20,475 nucleotides of DNA, taken from assembly GCA_045105615.1 (NCBI GenBank), contig JBGCDS010000038.1, forward strand, positions 1-20,475, given 5' to 3'. The stretch's first letter is position 1. Every line of letters starts with the position of its first letter. The stretch comes from UBA1858 sp045105615 (GTDB lineage Bacteria > Pseudomonadota > Gammaproteobacteria > UBA4575). Positions 5,451 through 13,066 of this stretch are shown one piece after another. The notes below the pieces were generated by a model, which saw only the letters and a program-made list of their open reading frames with translations, ran no database searches and was not told the DNA's origin. Both the position numbers and the translations under genes were made by a program.

Positions 5451-6530
5451 ATGAGTGATGAAAATGAAGGTATTCGCGAGATAAGAATTAATCCGATTGT
5501 TCCTTCTGAATCTGTTTTAGTTTCCACGGCTCGTGGCTTACGTCCTAGAAAGGAAGAGGCTCCAGTCGAGCAAGATATACGAGAGCATGTAGAAAAATGT
5601 CCATTCTGTACGGGTAATGAAGAGATGACCCCAGCGACTATTGCGGCTTGGCCAACACCGACGGATTGGCAGGTGCGCGTGGTTGAAAATTTATTCCCTG
5701 TATTGAGCCCACAGCAAAGCGGTAATGCCATTAACTTTGGCTTGCAAAAAGTCATCGATGGCTATGGTCGACATGAAGTTGTTATCGATCATCGTAATCA
5801 CGGGATACGTGTTAGCGATATGGAGGTGAGTCATATCGCCGGGATGTTTTCTATGTTTCGTGATCGTATGCAAGAAATCTATGCAAGTGATGATCGCATT
5901 AAATATGTATTAGTGTTTAAAAACTTTGGTGCAGCGGCTGGCGCCAGCATTGCTCATTCGCATAGTCAGATCGTTGCTATGCCAGTTGTGCCTGAAAACG
6001 TGGTGAATGAATTAAACTCAACGCGTCAGTATTATCAAAAATATAATCAGAATATTTTTCATACATTAATCGATGAGGCGTTAACTTTTGAAGCCACTAT
6101 ATATGATCGACAGTCTGGCGAGGTGAGACGAAAAATAAATGTTGGTCAATATATTATTGAGAGAGGCGAATATTTTATTGCAGTTAAACCATTTGCAAGT
6201 CGATTTGAATGGGAAGTGCAAATACTTCCGTTATTTGATCAGGCTGATTTCATAGATATTAAAGATGAACACTTAAATGATTTTGCGACAGTACTTAAAC
6301 ATACAATGCAAAGACTTAATAATGTATTGGGCGGTGTTCAGTATAATTTCTTTTTACATTCATTGCCGCATTCGCCTGAATGGCAAGATTGTATTGATAG
6401 TTATGTTTGGCATTTAGAAATATGTCCGCGTACAAGTATTCCTACTGGGTTTGAACTGGGTTCAGGATTGTTTGTGAGTACAGTCAGCCCGGAAGACGCA
6501 GCTGAGCAATTGAGATCAGTCAGCTTGTAA
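5451..6530 (+). CDS. GalT-like nucleotidyltransferase, ADP-glucose-phosphorylase type
   Basis: This 359-residue member of the HIT/GalT superfamily uses a covalent nucleotidyl-histidine intermediate. Zinc-site cysteines are at CPFC (C50, C53). The catalytic signature is HSHSQ (H169, H171, Q173) within FKNFGAAAGASIAHSHSQIV. Bacterial GalT has HPHGQ here, whereas the plant ADP-glucose phosphorylase (At5g18200) has HSHSQ and, from memory, also the same C-terminal GFE.G.G...PEDVA.VLR.VSL ending. I therefore favour phosphorolysis or adenylyl transfer on ADP-glucose over the Leloir galactose reaction; UDP-hexose specificity remains possible. No galK, galE or galM is nearby. GGAGAG at 5441-5446 supports the ATG. 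In 5176-5450 the only supported features are the ompW promoter and a loose SD-like AAGGAGG at 5336-5342 with no plausible gene after it. Confidence 0.85.
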   Translation: MSDENEGIREIRINPIVPSESVLVSTARGLRPRKEEAPVEQDIREHVEKCPFCTGNEEMTPATIAAWPTPTDWQVRVVENLFPVLSPQQSGNAINFGLQKVIDGYGRHEVVIDHRNHGIRVSDMEVSHIAGMFSMFRDRMQEIYASDDRIKYVLVFKNFGAAAGASIAHSHSQIVAMPVVPENVVNELNSTRQYYQKYNQNIFHTLIDEALTFEATIYDRQSGEVRRKINVGQYIIERGEYFIAVKPFASRFEWEVQILPLFDQADFIDIKDEHLNDFATVLKHTMQRLNNVLGGVQYNFFLHSLPHSPEWQDCIDSYVWHLEICPRTSIPTGFELGSGLFVSTVSPEDAAEQLRSVSL

Positions 6531-6562
6531 AGCCATTTTGGTTTTCTGTCTTTGTGGGGTAA

Positions 6563-6660
6563 TGTCATTCTGTGAAGAATGTGCAGGTAGACGCTATACT
6601 CTTTTGGATCCAATCTCAGTGTATGAAATATTGTCATTCCTGCGGAGGCGGGAATCCAGG
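6563..6660. repeat. Two REP-like mini-palindromes in the spacer
   Basis: The 215-base gap 6531-6745 holds CATTCT/AGAATG (6566-6581, 4-base loop) and, about 60 bases on, GTCATTCCTGCGGAGGCGGG (6633-6652) continuing AATCCAGG, whose ATTCC/GGAAT arms lie at 6636-6640 and 6651-6655. The second matches a common dispersed proteobacterial extragenic repeat of the form GTCATTCC-N-GGAATCCAG (similar to Neisseria dRS3). Both begin with GTCATTC. A looser TTTCGT/ACGAAA pair (about 6674-6679 and 6715-6720) follows. No other gene is supported here. Confidence 0.6.
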
Positions 6661-6745
6661 GAGCTTATCTTGTTTCGTGCCGCAACTATTCTAGAGCATG
6701 ACTATAATGTAGTACGAAACGAGAATGATTTGAGAATATTCTATA

Positions 6746-7267
6746 GTGAGCGATCAAGAAAATAACTTCAGTGCTAACGCTGGCAGATGGATGATAGTGT
6801 TGTCATGGGTAGCGGCAATAGGATTGTTGACGCTACTGTTTACCAATGTGCTGGACAATAAGCGTAATCCTAACCAAAACTTAAATACGCATCTGTTAGA
6901 TGACGGTAGTAAAGAAGTGGTGTTACAAAGTAGTACTCATGGCCACTATGTAGCTAGTGGTAAAATCAACCATAAGCCAGTTGTATTTTTAGTCGATACC
7001 GGGGCAAGTTTTGTATCCGTACCAGAACAGGTTGCAAATAGAGTAGGATTAAAAAAAGGTAGCCCGATTACTGCAACCACTGCAAATGGAAATATTACGG
7101 TTTATTCAACAGTATTAGATCGTATTAGTCTTGGTGAGATTACATTATATAATGTCAGGGCCGATATAAATCCTCACATGGATGGCGAAGAAATCTTACT
7201 GGGTATGTCCTTCCTTAGAAATCTTTCTGTCGCTCATGAAGGAGGAAAACTAACCATTAGGCAGTAG
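6746..7267 (+). CDS. Membrane-anchored retropepsin-like aspartic protease (clan AA)
   Basis: This 173-residue protein has an N-terminal anchor at about residues 15-34 (MIVLSWVAAIGLLTLLF) and a periplasmic single-lobe aspartic protease domain. The catalytic motif is VDTGASFVSV with D84. The second signature, LLGMSFLRNL, near residue 155 corresponds to the conserved 'ILLGMSFL' of the bacterial TIGR02281-type family. The start is GTG at 6746 with only a weak GAGAA upstream, but it gives the expected short cytoplasmic tail before the anchor. The gene ends by overlapping the convergent DUF2288 gene by 11 bases. Natural substrates of this family are poorly known. Confidence 0.85.
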   Translation: MSDQENNFSANAGRWMIVLSWVAAIGLLTLLFTNVLDNKRNPNQNLNTHLLDDGSKEVVLQSSTHGHYVASGKINHKPVVFLVDTGASFVSVPEQVANRVGLKKGSPITATTANGNITVYSTVLDRISLGEITLYNVRADINPHMDGEEILLGMSFLRNLSVAHEGGKLTIRQ

Positions 7268-7601
7268 GCTGCTTAAGTTTGTACCCAGTAATGTTTTTTG
7301 CATCCTGGACTAATACAAAAGGGTGAACCACCACGCTCCACACTTCAGCATCTTCGTTATGCCAAGTTTTGGCTTGATTGTTAAATTCTTTAACCAATAA
7401 GCCCGCCTCCATCCACGCAATGATCTTAGTGGCATCATCGAGAGAGATAGAATAACCCACTTCAACTAAATTTAATGTCTCGCTGACTAGTATTAATTTC
7501 CCCTGCGCATATAACTTTTCTAATTCTTTCCAGGTAATCTTTGCTGTCTCTGCAGCAATTTTAGCTTTCTCTTCTTGAACAAGTCTTTCTACTTCTCTCA
7601 T
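7257..7601 (-). CDS. DUF2288 family protein
   Basis: This is a soluble protein of 114 residues. A charged N-terminal helix (REVERLVQEEKAKIAAETAK) leads into the DUF2288 pattern: ITWKELEKLYAQGKLILVSE, LNLVEVGYSISLDD, a central WMEAGLLVK segment, then WHNEDAEVWSVVVHPFVLVQ. No catalytic residues are known. It follows the phosphofructokinase gene by 12 bases on the same strand and is probably cotranscribed with it. It has no visible ribosome site, so translational coupling is likely. Its 3' end overlaps the convergent protease gene. Confidence 0.85.
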   Translation of the reverse strand: MREVERLVQEEKAKIAAETAKITWKELEKLYAQGKLILVSETLNLVEVGYSISLDDATKIIAWMEAGLLVKEFNNQAKTWHNEDAEVWSVVVHPFVLVQDAKNITGYKLKQPTA

Positions 7602-7613
7602 TTTATTGGGTGC

Positions 7614-8876
7614 TTAAATTTTAAAATCAGTATTGAGTTTTTTGCGAACGGGGGTGTTCTTAAGTTTGACGTACTGCGGCAATCCATTTTTATAAGGAGG
7701 GTAATCCTCACCTTTAATCAATGGTGATAAATAAGTGCGGCAGCGTTTAGTAATGCCGAAGCCGTCTTTGGTAATGTAACTGTCAGGCATCATTTTTTCT
7801 ACATTAGCAACGCGTGCCAAAGATGTTTTGCCGATTTTCCATTTGTATGGATCGTTGGACACACGAACAATAGTAGGCATGATAGCGGTCTTGCCTTGAA
7901 GGGCAAATTCTACGGCAGCCTTACCAACAGCATAGGCCTGCTCAACATCTGTTTTAGACGCGATATGACGAGCAGCACGTTGTAAATAATCAGCTACCGC
8001 CCAATGATATTTGTAACCGGTATGATCTTTAATCATTTGTGCAACAACTGGTGCAACACCGCCTAACTGTTTGTGACCAAATGCATCTACTCCGCCGGCA
8101 TCAGCTAAGAAAGTACCATCTTTATAGGCTGCACCTTCGGAAACAACAATGGCACAGTATCCATAATTCTTGACGCATTCTTTTACCCGTTTCATAAAGG
8201 CTGTTTTTCTGAAGGGAACTTCTGGGAATAAAATAATATGCGGTGCATCACCTTCATTTTCAGCGGCTAGTCCACCGGCTGCAGCAATCCAGCCAGCATG
8301 ACGTCCCATGACTTCCATGACGAATACTTTGGTTGAGGTCTTTGCCATTGAAGCAACGTCAAAACCTGCTTCGCGAATGGATACAGCAACATATTTTGCT
8401 ACGGACCCAAATCCTGGGCAGCAATCAGTGATGGGTAGATCATTGTCGACAGTTTTAGGAATGCCAATACATTGAATCGGATAACCTATGGCTTTGCTTA
8501 TCTGTGAGACTTTATGTGATGTATCTTGAGAGTCACCACCACCGTTATAAAAGAAGTAGCCGATATTGTGTGCTTTAAATACTTCGATCAGACGTTCATA
8601 TTGAGCGCGGTTTTCTTCGATGCTTTTTAATTTATAGCGACATGAGCCAAATGCACCGGATGGCGTATGGCGGAGTGCAGCAATTGAGCGTGCGGATTCT
8701 TTTGAGGTGTCGATTAAATCTTCAGTGAGTGCACCAATAATTCCGTTGCGCCCGGCATAGACCTTTCCAATCTTGTCTTTATGATTGCGTGCAGTCTCTA
8801 TTAGGCCGCATGCTGTGGCATTAATGACAGAGGTAACGCCGCCAGATTGGGCGTAAAAAGCATTTTTTTTACTCAT
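7614..8876 (-). CDS. pfp: Pyrophosphate-dependent 6-phosphofructokinase
   Basis: This enzyme interconverts fructose-6-phosphate and fructose-1,6-bisphosphate using PPi instead of ATP, making the step reversible. At 420 residues it is longer than ATP-PfkA (about 320). The phosphoryl-donor loop is NGGGDSQDT (111-119), with Asp at the position that is Gly in the ATP enzyme's GGDGS. PKTVDND (140-146) carries the Lys diagnostic of PPi use. MEVMGRHAGW (about 188-197) is the conserved sugar-phosphate region. PPi-PFKs of this length occur in methanotrophs and other methylotrophs. The ATG at 8876 has only a modest AGG upstream. DUF2288 follows in the same transcript. The GGG-D order in the donor loop, rather than GGDD, is slightly unusual. 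Confidence 0.93.
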   Translation of the reverse strand: MSKKNAFYAQSGGVTSVINATACGLIETARNHKDKIGKVYAGRNGIIGALTEDLIDTSKESARSIAALRHTPSGAFGSCRYKLKSIEENRAQYERLIEVFKAHNIGYFFYNGGGDSQDTSHKVSQISKAIGYPIQCIGIPKTVDNDLPITDCCPGFGSVAKYVAVSIREAGFDVASMAKTSTKVFVMEVMGRHAGWIAAAGGLAAENEGDAPHIILFPEVPFRKTAFMKRVKECVKNYGYCAIVVSEGAAYKDGTFLADAGGVDAFGHKQLGGVAPVVAQMIKDHTGYKYHWAVADYLQRAARHIASKTDVEQAYAVGKAAVEFALQGKTAIMPTIVRVSNDPYKWKIGKTSLARVANVEKMMPDSYITKDGFGITKRCRTYLSPLIKGEDYPPYKNGLPQYVKLKNTPVRKKLNTDFKI

Positions 8877-9000
8877 ATGATTGGCCTGATGAATAGGTAG
8901 TTAAATTTTATTAAAGTTGCTGAATATATTTGATGAATACGGTTAACGATTATTGCTAACCATTATGACGACAAATACACCCTTTACTAAGCTTGGCCGG

Positions 9001-9040
9001 CTAATTTCAGCATCCAACATTAGGCTGTTAATGAAATTAG
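9001..9040. repeat. Inverted repeat in the pfp/adk intergenic region
   Basis: CTAATTTCA (9001-9009) and TGAAATTAG (9032-9040) are perfect 9-bp complements 22 bases apart. They lie in the 274-base divergent spacer between pfp and adk. A TTGATA at 9053-9058 (5/6 to a -35) follows, with a weak TAATAC 16 bp on, and TATAAA at 9119-9124 is another -10 candidate for adk. An operator or leader hairpin is possible; nothing else is evident in 8877-9150. Confidence 0.35.
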
Positions 9041-9150
9041 TGATTGATGGCATTGATACTAGAGTAAATTTGTTTAATACGGTGGGTTACTGCAACCGTG
9101 TGTGTCAAAATGGTGCTTTATAAAAATAATTAACTAAGGAGTATATACCA

Positions 9151-9804
9151 ATGCGCGCAATCTTATTAGGTGGCCCAGGTGCCGGCAAGGGAACTCAAGC
9201 AACGTATATCACCGAGCGATATGGCATACCGCAAATATCCACAGGCGATATGCTCAGAGCCGCGGTAAAAGCGGGCACACCTTTAGGAGTGGAAGCTAAA
9301 AAAGTCATGGATGCCGGTCAACTTGTATCCGATGAAATTATTCTAGGATTAGTTAAAGAAAGAACTCAACAAGATGACTGTGCAAAAGGATTCTTGTTTG
9401 ATGGATTTCCACGCACACTAGCACAGGCTGACGCGTTGAAATCACAGGGTCTGGATATTGATTTCGTTGTAGAGATTGATGTTGATGATGAGGAAATTAT
9501 TAAACGCATGAGTGGACGTCGTGCCCACCTTGCTTCAGGGCGCACATATCATGTGATTTATAATCCGCCAAAAGTCGAGGGTAAAGATGACGTCACTGGC
9601 GAAGATCTTGTTCAGCGTGATGATGACCAAGAAGATACAGTACGCGAACGTTTACGTATTTATCATGAACAAACTGAGCCTTTGATTAAATATTATTCTT
9701 CATGGGCAGATAGTGGCGAGGGAAATGCACCACAGTATGTGAAAGTAGATGGCATTGGTCAGGTTGATGGAATTAGAGATACGATTTTTAATGCATTAGG
9801 ATAA
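9151..9804 (+). CDS. adk: Adenylate kinase
   Basis: This cytoplasmic enzyme catalyses 2 ADP = ATP + AMP. The P-loop GGPGAGKGTQ lies at residues 8-17, the AMP-binding STGDMLRA at about 30-37, and the FDGFPRT core segment at about 84-90. It is a long-type enzyme of 217 residues: the LID domain (about 122-160) has SGRTYHVIYNPPKVEGKDD, the hydrogen-bonded version without the four zinc cysteines, as in E. coli. AAGGAG at 9136-9141, 9 bases before the ATG, supports the start. The next gene begins 9 bases after the stop, in the same frame. With PPi-PFK divergently encoded, the region groups nucleotide- and PPi-linked energy genes. Confidence 0.98.
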   Translation: MRAILLGGPGAGKGTQATYITERYGIPQISTGDMLRAAVKAGTPLGVEAKKVMDAGQLVSDEIILGLVKERTQQDDCAKGFLFDGFPRTLAQADALKSQGLDIDFVVEIDVDDEEIIKRMSGRRAHLASGRTYHVIYNPPKVEGKDDVTGEDLVQRDDDQEDTVRERLRIYHEQTEPLIKYYSSWADSGEGNAPQYVKVDGIGQVDGIRDTIFNALG

Positions 9805-9813
9805 AGCTGTAAA

Positions 9814-10140
9814 TTGGATGTTTTTATAGTACTAGCCATCATTGCAATTGGTGTATGGCTTTGGATTGATGGATTGCGCTCACGTGAATTTGCAATGAAA
9901 CGCTGTCATTCGTTTTGTATGCAAAATCACGTGCAAATGCTAGACCAGTCGATTCATTTGAAAAAATTCTTCCCCGCAAGAAAAAATGGTCGCTTAAGGT
10001 TGCGTCGCTTTTATGCGTTTGAGTTTAGTATTAATGGTTCAGATAGATACAGCGGCGTAGCAGTAGAATTCAGTAATCGAATTGAATATCTTTCCCTGCT
10101 ACACCCGGATGGGGAAATTATCCAAGGTATGCTGCATTAA
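9814..10140 (+). CDS. DUF3301 family membrane-anchored protein
   Basis: The 108-residue protein has an N-terminal hydrophobic helix (FIVLAIIAIGVWLWIDGL) ending in the family-typical W..GLRSREFA. A Cys/His-containing stretch follows (RCHSFCMQNHVQMLDQSIHL), then a basic segment and a small beta domain (RRFYAFEFSINGSDRYSGVAVE). This matches DUF3301, common in gammaproteobacteria and of unknown function. The start is TTG at 9814; nearby ATGs are out of frame. AGGA at 9798-9801 is rather far upstream, so it may depend on coupling to adk, whose stop TAA lies in the same frame four codons before. It converges with the phosphoesterase gene, leaving a 7-base gap. Confidence 0.8.
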   Translation: MDVFIVLAIIAIGVWLWIDGLRSREFAMKRCHSFCMQNHVQMLDQSIHLKKFFPARKNGRLRLRRFYAFEFSINGSDRYSGVAVEFSNRIEYLSLLHPDGEIIQGMLH

Positions 10141-10147
10141 GCGATAA

Positions 10148-10705
10148 TTAGTTTTCTTCGTTAATGCGAAATTGTTCTATGTCCCAGCTATTATTCTTGT
10201 AATTTAATATCATACAAGAAGCACCGCCAAAAGTGCGCGTGTAACCACCTGCGCCAGGATTGATTACCCAGGGTACTTGTTGTTGGTCGCATGCAAGATG
10301 ATGACTATGACCATAAACGATAATATCGGCGTGCGGGAACTGGTCTCTTAGTTTGTCGTGCCGAGTTTGAACTTTATGAAACTGATGTCCGTGAGTGACA
10401 GCAATGACTTTGTTGTTAAAAGATAGTTCAAGATTGTCAGGAATATCTACAAGTGCTGGTAGATCCTGCGTGGGCCATTTTTCTTCAGTATCATTATTAC
10501 CTCTGACGGGGAATACATAATCAGCATGTGTGTTTAATTTCTCAAGCACTTCTGCATCACCAATATCTCCGGCATGAATAATTGCATCGCAATTCTGTAA
10601 AGAATTAATCACAATATCATTAAGCTGATTGTGTGTGTCTGACAAAACACCGATAACAATATCTGGCGTTTTAATTAAGTCGTTAAGATTAATTTTTTTG
10701 TCCAC
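10148..10705 (-). CDS. YfcE/MJ0936-type metallophosphoesterase
   Basis: This small soluble two-metal phosphodiesterase (185 aa) carries the full calcineurin-like motif set in order: VLSDTHN (about 20-26), HAGDIGD (about 44-50), GNND (about 69-72), VTHGH (about 103-107) and YGHSHH (about 131-136). Length and motif spacing match the YfcE/MJ0936 subgroup, which hydrolyses phosphodiesters in vitro; the natural substrate is uncertain. The start is GTG at 10705; no ATG lies before the first motif. It follows the cupin gene by 27 bases and is probably the last member of a three-gene minus-strand set (11889 to 10148). Confidence 0.88.
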   Translation of the reverse strand: MDKKINLNDLIKTPDIVIGVLSDTHNQLNDIVINSLQNCDAIIHAGDIGDAEVLEKLNTHADYVFPVRGNNDTEEKWPTQDLPALVDIPDNLELSFNNKVIAVTHGHQFHKVQTRHDKLRDQFPHADIIVYGHSHHLACDQQQVPWVINPGAGGYTRTFGGASCMILNYKNNSWDIEQFRINEEN

Positions 10706-10732
10706 AGATATTTCTTTGTATGTTTTTTTGAG

Positions 10733-11092
10733 TTAAATAATGATGACAGTGTCTTCATGAGAATAAGCGGGACTGCAAGCGCAAAGAATTACTAAGTCAA
10801 TGTTGCCAATATTTGAAATTTTATGAGGTGTCTTTGGTGGGATGCAAATAGTATCACCAATACTTACTTGAAATTGGCTTTCTCCTAAAGTCATCATTCC
10901 CTCGCCTTGAGTAATGTGATAAATCTCTTCAGACTTTTGGTGTAAATGTAATTCAGTTTGTACACCGATAGGGACAGTTGCTTCTGCAAGGCTTTGATTG
11001 CGATTTGCATGTGCATCAGGGTGCATAAGCTCGCGGATGATGGAGCCATCCTTGGTGATGTAATTTTCTATCAGTTGATACTGAGTATGCAT
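10733..11092 (-). CDS. Cupin-domain protein
   Basis: This single-domain cupin of 119 residues has motif 1 HLHQKSEEIYHITQGEG, where H53/H55 and the following Glu are the usual metal ligands. Motif 2 is GDTICIPPKTPHKISN, with the last ligand His. Such proteins range from mannose-6-phosphate isomerase-like enzymes to binding proteins, so the function is not assignable. It starts 8 bases after the stop of the putative metalloprotease gene and precedes the phosphoesterase gene, all on one strand. It has no clear Shine-Dalgarno sequence, which fits coupling to the preceding gene. Confidence 0.85.
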   Translation of the reverse strand: MHTQYQLIENYITKDGSIIRELMHPDAHANRNQSLAEATVPIGVQTELHLHQKSEEIYHITQGEGMMTLGESQFQVSIGDTICIPPKTPHKISNIGNIDLVILCACSPAYSHEDTVIII

Positions 11093-11100
11093 GTTGAGAA

Positions 11101-11889
11101 TTATATATCACTCAGCCATCCGATTTCTCGTGCTGTTTTTTCTCCGATGACAATTTTTCTAAAACTATTTGGCATTTCAGAGTGTGACTCACTCAATGCA
11201 CGCCTTCCTGCCATTAACTCAGTTTTTTTCTGAGGGTATAGTGGAGATTGATTCGGATTGCCTAATCCATCAGGAAAGATAGGGTCACCAAATTCATTAT
11301 ATTTATCGCTGGCACCTACCGTATGAAAAAATTCATGCGCAATGACAATGCTATTTTGCTTTTCCTGCGATTTGACGCCAAAGCCATTCACAATGCCAAC
11401 TAGGCCTTTTTGTAGGCCCACAGAATGTTTTAATTTCGGCATAACACTAGGGTCGTGGTAGAGGACAAACATGCGTACTAAGTATTTACTATTATCTTCA
11501 TCAGGGGCATTTTTCCAAATCCAGTAGCGTAGCTTTAAGCTCCAGAGGATTATATCAAGTGTATTGCTTCCTAGCCCTGGAGGTTCTGGCGGAATAAGGG
11601 TGAGAGTCTCGCCTAGCTTAGTCTTGGTTGGTGTGCTTGAGACGATATTATATTTTTCACTTTCTCTTTTGATGAATTTATCAATTTTAGAGAAGCTTTC
11701 CACGGATAGTGAATCTATGTATCTCTGGACGATCGGACTATTTGTAGGATTGATAGGGTAAACTACAATATCAAGTGTCTTATACCAGCCTTGAGTGACT
11801 AATTTTTGGTCTTTGACATAACTCGCTACAGCCGCAAGGATGAGTAGTAGTACTAGAATTCGAAAATTTTTGAATGAGAAAATTCGCAT
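11101..11889 (-). CDS. Putative secreted/anchored metzincin-like metalloprotease
   Basis: This 262-residue protein begins with a positively charged N-terminus and one hydrophobic segment at about 10-23 (RILVLLLILAAVASYV), so it is exported or membrane-anchored. HEFFHTVGASD at 185-195 fits HExxHxxGxxD, the metzincin-style zinc site in which Asp is the third ligand, as in snapalysin. ELMAG (224-228) supplies a possible Met-turn. The domain before it (about 35-175) has no family I recognise. ATG at 11889 is the only reasonable start, though without a strong ribosome site. The cupin and phosphoesterase genes follow closely. Activity is inferred from the motif alone. Confidence 0.7.
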   Translation of the reverse strand: MRIFSFKNFRILVLLLILAAVASYVKDQKLVTQGWYKTLDIVVYPINPTNSPIVQRYIDSLSVESFSKIDKFIKRESEKYNIVSSTPTKTKLGETLTLIPPEPPGLGSNTLDIILWSLKLRYWIWKNAPDEDNSKYLVRMFVLYHDPSVMPKLKHSVGLQKGLVGIVNGFGVKSQEKQNSIVIAHEFFHTVGASDKYNEFGDPIFPDGLGNPNQSPLYPQKKTELMAGRRALSESHSEMPNSFRKIVIGEKTAREIGWLSDI

Positions 11890-11989
11890 AGTGTCGGTAC
11901 TTTAACGTCTAATAATTCTACAGTCGATTTGATTAGGCTGGAAGGCATATCTGTAGCGCTGAGATGGTAAAATAGCAAAAGCATCCATT

Positions 11990-13054
11990 ATGGAACACAA
12001 AGTTACACTTTGTAGTAATAAGAAAACATTTATGTTGCAGGAGAATGAAACTATTCTTGAAGCAGCGATTCGTGCTGGTGTATCAATTAATTATGGTTGT
12101 AGCAGTGGTACCTGTGGCCTGTGTCAGGCGCGCTTAATTAGTGGTACTGCAGAAGAAATAAAACCACGTGAGTTCGTCATACCAGAAGCTGAAAAACTTC
12201 AAGGCCACATTCTTACTTGCGTATGTGCAGTTAAAGATGATGTTGTTATTGATGCCTTAGTTGCTGATACGGTTTCAGATATTCCCTTGCAGAAAATAAA
12301 AGTAAAGGTAAGAAAGGTTGAGCGGTTAGTCGAACAGGTTTTTAGATTGATAGTGCAGACACCGCGTACAAGTCGGTTACGTTTTTTGGCTGGTCAGTAT
12401 GTTGAGATTGGTTTAGATGGAATAGGGGAGAGCCGTTTCTCTGTTGCTAGTTGTCCATGTGAAGATAGATTAATCGAATTGCATCTACGTGTGAGCAGTG
12501 ATGACCCTGTTTCAATACAGGTGGCTGACAAAATAAAAATGGGTGATAACTTGGCTTTGCAAGGACCATTTGGTGAATTCATTTATGACGAAAATGCTAA
12601 TCGGCCAGTGATCTTGTTTGCATTTGATACTGGTTTTGCGGCAATAAAAAGTTTGTTAGAGCATATTACCGCTCAAGAACAAGAGTTACATATTCATTTA
12701 ATTTGGATGTCGTGTGGTCGAGATGGACTTTATATGCATAATCTTTGTCGTTCATGGGCTGATGCATTTGACAATTTCTGTTATACCGGCATCGCTTTAG
12801 ATGAATCGATAAAACAATTGGCCGCAGACCCACAGAATGGCTGCGCTACAGTGGAAGCGCATATCATGCATGCAATGCAGTCGCATACAGATTTGTCTTG
12901 CCACGATGTATATGTGAGTGCACCAGCCCCTGCGACCAAGCTATTTGAGAATGTATGTCGTAAGAAGAATGTGCTGATGAGAAGATTCTTCACGGAGCCA
13001 GTGAGAGGGAATGAAGATATGAGTTGTATGGTTTCGATTAAGACAGCCAATTGA
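11990..13054 (+). CDS. Ferredoxin-flavoprotein oxidoreductase (2Fe-2S + FAD/NAD reductase)
   Basis: The 354 residues have the layout of multicomponent oxygenase reductases such as XylA. An N-terminal plant-type ferredoxin has cluster ligands C37, C42, C45 (YGCSSGTCGLC) and C77 (HILTC). A ferredoxin-NADP-reductase-like part follows, with FAD motif SRFSVAS (148-154) and QGPFGEF (191-197). The nucleotide-binding loop, normally GGTGxAP, reads AFDTGFAA (211-218), and later NAD contacts are also weakly conserved, so the pyridine-nucleotide side may be altered. No Shine-Dalgarno sequence is evident before the ATG at 11990. The Cys-rich gene at 13067 follows by 12 bases. Similar proteins are often labelled CDP-6-deoxy-glucoseen reductase by automatic annotation. 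It could feed the hydroxylase at 3175-4356, but nothing here proves that. Confidence 0.85.
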   Translation: MEHKVTLCSNKKTFMLQENETILEAAIRAGVSINYGCSSGTCGLCQARLISGTAEEIKPREFVIPEAEKLQGHILTCVCAVKDDVVIDALVADTVSDIPLQKIKVKVRKVERLVEQVFRLIVQTPRTSRLRFLAGQYVEIGLDGIGESRFSVASCPCEDRLIELHLRVSSDDPVSIQVADKIKMGDNLALQGPFGEFIYDENANRPVILFAFDTGFAAIKSLLEHITAQEQELHIHLIWMSCGRDGLYMHNLCRSWADAFDNFCYTGIALDESIKQLAADPQNGCATVEAHIMHAMQSHTDLSCHDVYVSAPAPATKLFENVCRKKNVLMRRFFTEPVRGNEDMSCMVSIKTAN

Positions 13055-13066
13055 TAAGGGTTATAT

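Noticed and set aside
5374..5454. A 26-codon frame overlapping the start of the GalT-like gene by ATGA
   Set aside because: The SD-like AAGGAGG at 5336-5342 is more than 30 bases from its ATG, composition is unremarkable, and the main gene has its own GGAGAG site.
6538..6765. An open plus-strand frame across the spacer before the aspartic protease
   Set aside because: It runs through REP-like repeats, has no ribosome site, and its peptide (FLRRRESREL type) is the usual translation of such repeats.
11990..13054. CDP-6-deoxy-3,4-glucoseen reductase as the specific function
   Set aside because: This label fits the ferredoxin-reductase layout only; no deoxysugar genes are nearby and the nucleotide loop is atypical.
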